Assembly: GCF_011355085.1 (NCBI RefSeq)
Contig: NZ_VXCP01000063.1
Location: forward strand, 12,501-45,733
Origin: Pseudomonas akapageensis
Lineage (GTDB): Bacteria > Pseudomonadota > Gammaproteobacteria > Pseudomonadales > Pseudomonadaceae
DNA length: 33,233 bases
Reading direction: 5' to 3'
The position numbers and the translations under genes are program-made. Positions within the stretch are counted from its first letter, which is position 1. Every line of letters starts with the position of its first letter. Under the pieces are notes generated by a model, which made no database searches, was not told where the DNA came from, and worked only from the letters and a program-made list of their open reading frames with translations. Positions 11,226-17,710 of the stretch are shown here, in pieces.

Positions 11226-12599
11226 TCAATAGCGTTCGAAGCCGCGCCGCAGCTCCCAGTCGGTGATCCGCCGGTCGTATTCCTTCTGCTCCCATTCGGC
11301 GGTGTGCACGTAGTGATCGATCACTTCATCGCCGAACGCCTCGCGCAGCATGGTCGAGCCCCGCAGTGCGACACAGGCATCGCGCAGGGTCTTGGACACT
11401 TCCGGCAAGTGCTCGTCGAGGTAGGCATCGCCTTCGAAGGGCGCCGCGAGGCTGAGCTTCTCGTCGATGCCGGCCAGGCCTGCGGCGATCAAGGCGGCAA
11501 AGGCCAGGTAGGGGTTGAGGTCAGCGCCGCCGATGCGGCATTCGATGCGAATGGCCTTGCTGCCTTCTGCGCACAAGCGAAAACCCGCGGTGCGATTGTC
11601 CCGGCTCCACACTGCCCGCGTCGGCGCGAAGGTACCGGCCTGAAAGCGCTTGTACGAATTGATGTAGGGGGCAAGAAAACAGGTGATGTCGTTGGCGTAC
11701 TTGAGCTGCCCGGCCACCCACGATTGCATCAGTTTTGACATGCCATAAAGGGCCTTGGGGTCGTAGAACAACGGCTTCTTGCCGTTCTTGTCCCACAACG
11801 AGTTGTGGATGTGGCTGCTGGAGCCGGCATAGTCGTAGCGCCACTTGGCCATGAAGGTGATCGCTTTGCCCTGCAGCTGCGCGATCTCCTTGCTGGCGTG
11901 CTTGATGATGACGTGGTGGTCGGCCATGGTCAGGGCATCGGCATAACGGATATTGATCTCTTCCTGGCCTGGCCCCCATTCGCCCTTGGAGTTTTCCACA
12001 GGAATGCCCGAGGCCTGCAGATGCTTGCGAATGGCGCGCAGTACAGGCTCCTCGCGGGTGGTCTGGAGGATGTTGTAATCCTCGATGTAATGGCCGGCGG
12101 TCTTGGGGTTGGCGTAGTTACGCTCGTGTATGGCCTCGTAGCTTTCGTCGAACAGATAGAACTCCAGCTCCGAGGCGAACATGCCGGTGTAGCCGCGCTC
12201 GCGCAGACGCTCGATCTGTTTCTTCAGGATCGCCCGGGGGCTGTGCGGCAGGTCGCGGCGGTGGTGGTGATCGAGTACATCGCAGAGCACCAGCGCCGTG
12301 CATTCGAGCCAGGGCACGCGGCGCAGCGTGGCCATGTCGGGCTTGAGCACGAAGTCGCCATAACCTTTGCTCCAACTGGCAGCGGCATAACCGGGCACCG
12401 GCTCCATGTCGATGTCGTCGGCCAGCAGGTAGTTGCAGCAGTGGGTTTCTTCATGGCCGCTGTCGATGAAAAACTCGACCTGGAAGCGCTTGCCGACCAG
12501 GCGACCCTGCATATCGACCATGCAGGCCAGCACAGTATCGATCTCGCCGGCAGCAGCGGCACGCTTGAGTTCTTCGAAGCTGAGAAGGGGCTCGCTCAT
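11226..12599 (-). CDS. Glutamine synthetase-like gamma-glutamyl amine ligase (PuuA/PauA/IpuC type)
   Basis: 457 residues from the ATG at 12599, which follows an AGGAT sequence; an upstream start would add 31 residues unlike the family. The catalytic core shows GPGQEEINIRYADAL, KWRYDYAGSSSHIHNSLWD and the C-terminal ATP/glutamate part NRTAGFRLCAEGSKAIRIECR. This is the glutamine synthetase fold used by PuuA-like enzymes to join glutamate to an amine with ATP, rather than to ammonia: the gene stands first in an operon with aldehyde and alcohol dehydrogenases and a permease, not beside ntrBC. No gamma-glutamyl hydrolase (PuuD type) is present in the window. The exact amine is unknown. Confidence 0.85.
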   Translation of the reverse strand: MSEPLLSFEELKRAAAAGEIDTVLACMVDMQGRLVGKRFQVEFFIDSGHEETHCCNYLLADDIDMEPVPGYAAASWSKGYGDFVLKPDMATLRRVPWLECTALVLCDVLDHHHRRDLPHSPRAILKKQIERLRERGYTGMFASELEFYLFDESYEAIHERNYANPKTAGHYIEDYNILQTTREEPVLRAIRKHLQASGIPVENSKGEWGPGQEEINIRYADALTMADHHVIIKHASKEIAQLQGKAITFMAKWRYDYAGSSSHIHNSLWDKNGKKPLFYDPKALYGMSKLMQSWVAGQLKYANDITCFLAPYINSYKRFQAGTFAPTRAVWSRDNRTAGFRLCAEGSKAIRIECRIGGADLNPYLAFAALIAAGLAGIDEKLSLAAPFEGDAYLDEHLPEVSKTLRDACVALRGSTMLREAFGDEVIDHYVHTAEWEQKEYDRRITDWELRRGFERY

Positions 12600-12775
12600 C
12601 ACGTCAATCCTGCGTGAATGGTTCGGGTCTGTCTGAATGTGCGAGCGCTCTTCAGAAAACGCGAACCGCCTGGCAGAGCGACAACCTGGCACCGATTGGC
12701 AAAGCTTAGACCAGTTGGGCGTAATGTTATGCCAATGCGTTTGAACAATTCGAACAGCCCAGGCTTTGATTTATA

Positions 12776-12807
12776 CGGCAAATGCCTGATACTTGTCGGC
12801 AAATGCC
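12776..12807. promoter_or_regulatory. Twin operator candidate of the RES/Xre toxin-antitoxin genes
   Basis: CGGCAAATGCC occurs twice, at 12776-12786 and 12797-12807, 21 bases apart (two helix turns). Each copy contains the near-palindrome GGCA-AA-TGCC. The pair lies 21 bases upstream of the antitoxin ATG, where an antitoxin with a DNA-binding domain would repress its own operon. Confidence 0.6.
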
Positions 12808-12828
12808 GAATTCAATTGGAGGTGCCCA

Positions 12829-13278
12829 ATGCTGGCCGAAGTGATGCGCGAACCCGTCTATGGGGCGTACCGGGCCCGGCTGGAGGCCCTTCTTGAAATT
12901 CCCGCCGACGCAACCCCTCTTGAGATCCACGAGATCATCCAGATCGGTTTTGCGGCTGATCGTCTGATGCAGCTTTGCGAGCAAGGCGAGGTCACGCCGC
13001 TGGACCGTGACCAGATCATTCCGCTCAAGACCCTCAAGACGCGCATCGCCAAGGAACAAAAACTGACGGTCGACGAGAGCGACCGGCTGTTTCGCGCCGG
13101 CCACATCATTGCCATGGCCGAATCCCTGTTCGGCAATGATGAGAAGGCCAGGCGCTGGCTATCCAAACCCAAGGACCGGTTCTCGGGCAGAAGTCCGATG
13201 GCCATGCTGTCGACCATCGAGGGCACCCGGCAGGTCGAGGAAATGCTGATCCAGTTGGCAGAAGGATTCGCCTTTTGA
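12829..13278 (+). CDS. Antitoxin, Xre/MbcA/ParS type
   Basis: 149 residues. The ATG at 12829 has GGAGG six bases upstream; an earlier ATG-like start would run through the operator. The N-terminal part is helical and resembles the Xre-like helix-turn-helix of this family. The C-terminal part (LFGNDEKARRWLSKPKDRFSGRSPMAML) is the MbcA/ParS/Xre toxin-binding domain, with the typical RWL and GxSPMxML features. It neutralises the following RES toxin and should repress the operon. The toxin start overlaps this stop codon. Confidence 0.9.
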   Translation: MLAEVMREPVYGAYRARLEALLEIPADATPLEIHEIIQIGFAADRLMQLCEQGEVTPLDRDQIIPLKTLKTRIAKEQKLTVDESDRLFRAGHIIAMAESLFGNDEKARRWLSKPKDRFSGRSPMAMLSTIEGTRQVEEMLIQLAEGFAF

Positions 13279-13721
13279 TCTTTTGGCGCATCAGCGCCTT
13301 TGCAGACTTGACGGGGCGAGGCGGGGTGCTGGCCGGTGGACGTTGGCACAGTGCAGGTCGGCCGGTGGTGTACCTGGCCGGTACGCCAGCCGGTGCCATG
13401 CTGGAAATCCTGGTCCATCTTGAGGTGGATCAGGAGGACTTCCCGGAGACCTTGCAACTGCTGCGAGTCGAAGTTCCCGACAGCGCCAGCATGGCGCCCG
13501 CGCCTCGGCTCAAGCCTGACTGGGAAGCCGAACCGCTCTACACCAAAGGCGTTGGCGATACCTTCCTCAAGGGGGCGTCGGCCCTCCTCATGCCAGTACC
13601 CAGCGCGATCATGCCGCACACCTTGAACTACCTGTTCAACCCCATGCACATTGACTCCACCCAAGCGGTGTTGACGGGCGAAGTGTTCAAGCTGGACGGG
13701 CGTCTGCTCAAGAAGAAGTAG
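13275..13721 (+). CDS. RES-domain toxin (NAD+-consuming family)
   Basis: 148 residues, normal for RES toxins. The hallmark residues are present: Arg in FWRIS and GGRWHSAG, Tyr/Glu in VVYLAGTPAGAMLEILVHL, and Ser in VPSAIMP, followed by NYLFNPMH. Toxins of this family break down NAD+ in the cell unless held by the Xre-MbcA-ParS partner. The likely start is TTG at 13275, overlapping the antitoxin stop as TTGA, so translation is coupled; TTG also would keep toxin yield low. REP sequences begin just after the stop. Confidence 0.9.
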   Translation: MIFWRISAFADLTGRGGVLAGGRWHSAGRPVVYLAGTPAGAMLEILVHLEVDQEDFPETLQLLRVEVPDSASMAPAPRLKPDWEAEPLYTKGVGDTFLKGASALLMPVPSAIMPHTLNYLFNPMHIDSTQAVLTGEVFKLDGRLLKKK

Positions 13722-13724
13722 CTG

Positions 13725-13857
13725 AGCGATGGCATCACCGCGGTAGTCCAGACATTGTGGGAGCGGGCTTGCCCGCGATGCTGACAACGCAGTTTTGCAG
13801 GAAAACCGCGGTGATGCCATCGCTGGCAAGTCGAGACGTCGCACCGCAGCTCCCACA
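13725..13857. repeat. REP/REPIN cluster after the toxin gene
   Basis: A perfect 20-base inverted repeat (13725-13744 and 13805-13824, core GATGGCATCACCGCGG) flanks a REP core GAGCGGGCTTGCCCGCGATG at 13761-13780. A second REP type (GGGAGCTGCGGTGCGACG on the minus strand) occupies about 13838-13857. Half of the same repeat recurs at 32362-32442. Confidence 0.85.
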
Positions 13858-13885
13858 GAGTTCGAGTGACGAACAATTCAATGCC

Positions 13886-14540
13886 TCAATGCGCATCCGC
13901 CGAAGGCGCCGCAGGCGGTGCGATCTTGCGCATCAACGGCACCATCGCCGTGGCGATGATGAAGCAGACCATGATCGCCAGAAACGTATCGGAGTAGGTC
14001 AGCGTCTGTGCCTCGCGAAAGGTCAACAGCCAGAGCTGGTGCAAGGCGCCCGAGACCTCGTTTCAGGCGCGCCGGCGCCAGGGAGCCCAGGGTGAGCGTG
14101 ACCGTAGGCGGTACCGCAAATTGCTGGGCAATGCCGCGCAGGGCCTGGGGCAACAGCAGTTGAGCTGCGCCCCAGTCATGGGTGATCGGCGAGAAGTCCC
14201 ACATGGATATTGCGAAGGGGGCGAGCCCCGTCATCATCAGCCAGCGCAGGTCGACCCGGTTGGCCAGGTAGGCGTAGAAGGGGATCGCCGCCAGCTGGAA
14301 CACCCCGGTCGAGAAAATCGCCAGGCCGATATCCAGGGCGCTGAAGCCGCGCACGCGACCGAGAAACAAGGGTGTCAGGTAAATGGTTGCAAAGAGCCCG
14401 ATGCCGGTCACGAAAGAGAAAAAGCAGCCCAGGGCAAAATTGCGGTCTTTAAGGGCGCGCAGATCGACAATGGGGTTCGCAGAGGCCAGGCTGCGCCAGA
14501 TGAACGCGACGCCTGCCAGCCCCGACACCCAAGCCTCTGA
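13886..14540 (-). pseudogene. Remnant of a DHA2/EmrB-type MFS drug exporter
   Basis: The minus strand encodes the middle of a 14-TM exporter: AWVSGLAGVAFIWR, then NPIVDLRALKDRNFALGCFF, LGRVRGFSALDIGL, LLPQALRGIAQQ and LGSLAPARLK. After about 14060 the frame changes: the normal family C-terminus (REAQTLTYSDTFLAIMVCFI, ending MRKIAPPAAPSADAH) is in another frame and stops at 13886. The usual stretch between these parts is missing, so there is both an internal deletion and a frameshift. The N-terminal half is also absent, homology beginning near 14538. It is not a functional transporter. It shows recent loss, since the remaining codons are well preserved. Confidence 0.8.
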
Positions 14541-14613
14541 TTGGTCATTTTTTAGGCAGTGGCGCCTGGGCTGGAGGAATTGGAACCGATGCTGAGCCCG
14601 GTGCACCTGAATC

Positions 14614-14631
14614 AATGAAAATCATTTCATT
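14614..14631. promoter_or_regulatory. Fur-box-like palindrome
   Basis: AATGAAAATCATTTCATT matches about 12 of 19 positions of the Fur consensus, including AATCATT and AATGA. It lies about 85 bases upstream of the small lipoprotein gene at 14717 and next to the truncated end of the exporter pseudogene, so it may be a leftover of a lost promoter. Confidence 0.4.
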
Positions 14632-14716
14632 CGGGCTTTAATCTGGCGAGTGAACGGAGCGCGTAAGATCACTACAGGACCCGCATTGTGCGGTTTCCAG
14701 CCCGAGGGACGGAAAA

Positions 14717-14911
14717 GTGACCAGGCATTTCATCAAGGCTGTTTTGATGGTTGGCACACTGTTTCTGAGCGCCTGCTCCGGGGTGACAACAAGCGCTTGT
14801 TTTTCAGATGTTTGCAGTCAATTCGACACAAATCACTCGAAGTTGAACCTTGGCGGGGCGACACTGGGCAGCAGTTTCAATGAATACAGCTCGGGACTAC
14901 TGCACGAATAG
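14717..14911 (+). CDS. Small putative lipoprotein
   Basis: 64 residues. The N-terminus (TRHFIKAVLMVGTLFLSAC) is a lipoprotein signal with the lipobox LSAC, giving a mature peptide of about 45 residues with two further cysteines (ACFSDVCSQF), which could form a disulfide. The start is GTG with GAGGGACGG upstream. No family is recognised. It may be iron-regulated if the upstream Fur-like box is real. Confidence 0.55.
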   Translation: MTRHFIKAVLMVGTLFLSACSGVTTSACFSDVCSQFDTNHSKLNLGGATLGSSFNEYSSGLLHE

Positions 14912-14958
14912 AAAGTGTCCAGAACACCGTGATGATAGCCGTGGCTGACAGGGTCCGG

Positions 14959-15294
14959 TCAGATGCATGCATGTGCCGCGCGTTCGAGACTGGAAGGCCC
15001 GAAGGACGATGCCAGCAGTGCGCGCTCATACAGAAAGACCTTCCCACCGGCCGGTGCCTTGTAGGCCTCGAGCACATCGTCGGCAGCGACCTTGCTCGAC
15101 ACGACGATTTTGTAATGCCCCTGGGTTTCCGACATCGTCGCGCCCGCTGCGTCTTTCAGTAGTAGAGGCAAAACGCACTGTGCGTAGGCCTCGGGTGCTT
15201 TTTTCGTTTCCAGCACGAGCGTTGGGGTGTTCGGGGTGGACATACAACCCGCCAAGAGCAATGACGTGAACACGGAGACAAGTACGAGGCGCAT
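14959..15294 (-). CDS. Putative lipoprotein of unknown function
   Basis: 111 residues with a clean lipoprotein signal (MRLVLVSVFTSLLLAGC, lipobox LLAGC, cysteine 17). The mature part is a small alpha/beta domain: APEAYAQCVLPLLLKDAAG, then ETQGHYKIVVSSKVAADDVLEAY and GGKVFLYERALL. It ends in HACI, so Cys and an internal Cys might pair. An AGGA sequence lies about ten bases before the ATG. It converges with the small lipoprotein gene at 14717-14911. Similar short lipoproteins are common in Pseudomonas, but I cannot name a function. Confidence 0.75.
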   Translation of the reverse strand: MRLVLVSVFTSLLLAGCMSTPNTPTLVLETKKAPEAYAQCVLPLLLKDAAGATMSETQGHYKIVVSSKVAADDVLEAYKAPAGGKVFLYERALLASSFGPSSLERAAHACI

Positions 15295-15797
15295 CTGCGG
15301 AATCCTGATGGTTTGACTGGGGGGCGATTTTACGCGAAGCAGTCGGGATTCAGGCGTTGCCAGATATGGTTTTGAGGAATGGTCGGTATCAATGTTTTCG
15401 ATCTGCGGTGTACTTCACACAATCCTCCTCCTCATTCCCACGCTCTGTGCCGAATTCGGTAGATCGACGCTGGAGCGTCTGGAACTGCATTCCCACGCAG
15501 AGCGTCGGAACGAGGATCTGGACAAAGGTTTGCTGTGGTCATCCTGCATTCGGCCGAGGTCGCCAAGGCATTGCTCGATGCATTGTTCGATAGTGCTCAG
15601 TTACATCAGGCAGACCGCGGTGCGTTATGGCAGTTCGGAAAAAATTTTCTCCAAGGTTGTTCGATCTTCGTGCGCCGTATGTAACACCTTGTCGGGATGG
15701 TCATCGCATAAAGGTCTGTCGATTGCAAAGTCACCTATTCTGAACAACAGGTGACACTCGTTGTTACCTGCCCGTCAGGTTACGCGTTGAGGCCCGC
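15295..15797. other. 503-base intergenic region with repeats and operator-like inverted repeats
   Basis: No credible gene is seen. At 15434-15515 it contains a rearranged copy of the CATTCCCACGCTCTG/CAGAGCGT-GGAACGAGG hairpin repeat found at 6942-6974. The last 70 bases before the ABC operon hold inverted repeats of a GTNACCT motif. Confidence 0.6.
15730..15783. promoter_or_regulatory. Tandem inverted repeats before the ABC export operon
   Basis: GTCACCT/AGGTGAC (15730-15736 and 15749-15755) is followed by GTTACCTG/CAGGTTAC (15763-15770 and 15776-15783, one mismatch). Both are built from the same GTNACCT half-site and end 14 bases before the ATG at 15798. They could be operators or mRNA hairpins near the ribosome binding site. 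Confidence 0.45.
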
Positions 15798-16376
15798 ATG
15801 AACGGCAGCATTCAACCCTTCCCACGAATGATCCTGGTTCAGTGTGTATTTGTTCTCCTGATGGCTGGCTTACTCCTGGCTTCCGGTGTTCCTGCCGCCC
15901 AGCAGGAAAAAAATCCACCGGGCGATATTCCTGATTCCCAGGTCTTTATCGACTACACATCACCGCTCGGGGTTGTGCTCAAGGTGCCTGAAGGGTGGGC
16001 GCGAACCGAGCGAAATGACGGAGTACGTTTTGCCGACAAGTACAATACTGTCGACCTGAGCGTTACATCCTTGGCTGCCGCGCCCAGCGAGGCGTCGGTA
16101 AAGGCAGTCGAATTGCCGGCCCTGGTCGAGGCGGGGCAGAACGTCGAATCGGGCAAGGTGGATCGCGTTACGCTCAAGGGTGGGGTGGCCATCCACATCC
16201 GCTACAAGGCCGATTCGGATGCAAACCCCGTGACCCACCGTCAATTGCGCCTGGAGCACGAACGTTTCCTGTTTTATCAGGAGGGCCGCCAGGCCGCACT
16301 CGACCTGTCAGCGCCAGTGGGCGCCGACAATGCCGACCAATGGCGGTTGATGGCCAATTCGTTTCGCTGGAACTGA
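15798..16376 (+). CDS. Secreted protein encoded with an ABC exporter
   Basis: 192 residues. A signal peptide with a hydrophobic core at about residues 11-31 ends near VPAAQQ. The mature part has the pattern of a DcrB/PsbP-like fold (FIDYTSPLGVVLKVPEGWARTERNDGVRFADKYNTVDLSV), although this is only a resemblance. The ATG at 15798 follows TTGAGG. The next gene starts one base after the stop, so it belongs to the ABC operon and may be a periplasmic partner of the permease. I do not recognise a named family. Confidence 0.75.
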   Translation: MNGSIQPFPRMILVQCVFVLLMAGLLLASGVPAAQQEKNPPGDIPDSQVFIDYTSPLGVVLKVPEGWARTERNDGVRFADKYNTVDLSVTSLAAAPSEASVKAVELPALVEAGQNVESGKVDRVTLKGGVAIHIRYKADSDANPVTHRQLRLEHERFLFYQEGRQAALDLSAPVGADNADQWRLMANSFRWN

Positions 16377-16377
16377 G

Positions 16378-17052
16378 ATGTTGCCTCTCTCGGCTGATGG
16401 GCTCTACCGTTTCTACCATGACGGCGACATCGAGACGGCGGCCCTCAAAGGCGTGAGCCTGGAGTTGGCAGCAGGCGAATTCGTTGCGGTGATGGGGCCT
16501 TCCGGAAGTGGCAAGTCCACCTTGCTGGCTTGTCTGGCCGGTCTGGACGACCCCGATGGCGGCGTCGTCGAAGTGATGGGGCAACGCATCTCGAGGCGCA
16601 CCGAGCGTGAGCGTGCGAACTTGCGAGCGCGGCACATCGGCATCCTGATGCAGTCAGGCAATCTCTTCGATCACCTCACCCTGGCGTGCAACCTGAGCTT
16701 GCAATTGAAGCTGGCAGGCCTGCACGAACGATCCGGGATCGACGACCTGCTACAAACGCTGGGGCTTACCCAGCGCCTGCAGGCCCGCCCATCACAACTT
16801 TCCGGTGGCGAACTGGCACGCGCCGGGCTGGCGCTTGCACTCTGTACTCGGCCGGCACTGCTGCTGGCCGATGAACCGACCGCCGAAGTGGATTCCCTGA
16901 CCGAAGCGAACATCCTCGACTGTCTCAAAGTCCGTTGCCGCGAGCATTGCGCGATTCTGATCGCGACCCATAGTCATGCACTTGCCAGCCAGGCCGACCG
17001 TCTGCTGACGCTCGATGATGGACGTCTGGTCAATGACCCTGCCTCTCATTGA
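16378..17052 (+). CDS. ABC transporter ATP-binding subunit 1 (LolD/MacB-like)
   Basis: 224 residues, normal for a stand-alone ATPase of the LolD/MacB/FtsE type. Walker A is GPSGSGKST near residue 41, the Q-loop LMQSGNLFDHLTL near 91, the signature LSGGELARAG near 141, Walker B LLLADEPTAEVDS near 162 and the H-loop ATHSH near 200. It powers the FtsX-type permease encoded downstream. It starts one base after the secreted protein gene and overlaps the second ATPase gene. Confidence 0.92.
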   Translation: MLPLSADGLYRFYHDGDIETAALKGVSLELAAGEFVAVMGPSGSGKSTLLACLAGLDDPDGGVVEVMGQRISRRTERERANLRARHIGILMQSGNLFDHLTLACNLSLQLKLAGLHERSGIDDLLQTLGLTQRLQARPSQLSGGELARAGLALALCTRPALLLADEPTAEVDSLTEANILDCLKVRCREHCAILIATHSHALASQADRLLTLDDGRLVNDPASH

Positions 17053-17710
17053 GGCGGCCGGCCTCGGGCGTTGCTACCGGCAAGCCGGGGAGTCCGTAAT
17101 GGCATTGGCTTCGGCGACGCTGCGCATATGGCCCGGCCAGCGGATAGCACTGGTTGGGCGTTCCGGCAGTGGAAAATCCACACTGCTTCATCTGCTCGCA
17201 GGGCTTGATCAGCCCACTGCCGGGACCATTGCCTGGCCAGCCCTGGGCCCGGTCGAGTCACTCTTGCCGGGCAAGATTGCCCTGGTATTCCAGGCTCCGA
17301 GCCTGCTGGATTCGCTTAGCGTTGCCGAGAACGTTGCCTTGCCGCTGTTGATGGCCGCACAGGAGCGCGACAGCAGTGCCCGCGTAGCGTACGCGCTCGG
17401 TATTTTCGGCTTGCTTGCGCTGGCCGACAAGTTCCCACAGTCTCTTTCTGGCGGGCAGATGCAGTGCGTTGCCATGGCCCGAGCCATTGTTGGAGAACCG
17501 AAGCTGATCCTCGCCGACGAGCCCACCGGGCAGCTCGCTCAGTCTGGTGCCCAGGCCCTGCTGGACGCATTGTTCAGGCACCTGTCCGGTAGCGATTGTG
17601 CCTTGCTGATTGCCACGCACGACCCAGTCGTTGCCACGAGGATGGAGATCCACTGGCAAATCGAACAAGGTCTGCTCCGCAACAGCGAACAGCTTGCAGG
17701 CTCGCGATGA
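17033..17710 (+). CDS. ABC transporter ATP-binding subunit 2 (LolD/MacB-like)
   Basis: 225 residues from the ATG at 17033, overlapping the first ATPase gene by 20 bases. Walker A is GRSGSGKST, the signature LSGGQMQCVAMARA and Walker B LILADEPTGQLAQSG, with H-loop ATHDP. The D-loop, normally with an Asp (as NLD or EVD in subunit 1), reads QLAQ here, so this subunit may form an asymmetric pair with subunit 1. Two different ATPases with one permease suggest a heterodimer. The permease gene overlaps the stop by four bases. Confidence 0.9.
   Translation: MTLPLIEAAGLGRCYRQAGESVMALASATLRIWPGQRIALVGRSGSGKSTLLHLLAGLDQPTAGTIAWPALGPVESLLPGKIALVFQAPSLLDSLSVAENVALPLLMAAQERDSSARVAYALGIFGLLALADKFPQSLSGGQMQCVAMARAIVGEPKLILADEPTGQLAQSGAQALLDALFRHLSGSDCALLIATHDPVVATRMEIHWQIEQGLLRNSEQLAGSR

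Noticed and set aside
12670..12692. A TGGCACC-like sequence on the plus strand resembling a sigma-54 promoter before the toxin-antitoxin genes
   Set aside because: The GG-to-GC distance is nine bases, not ten, and it lacks a TTGC element.
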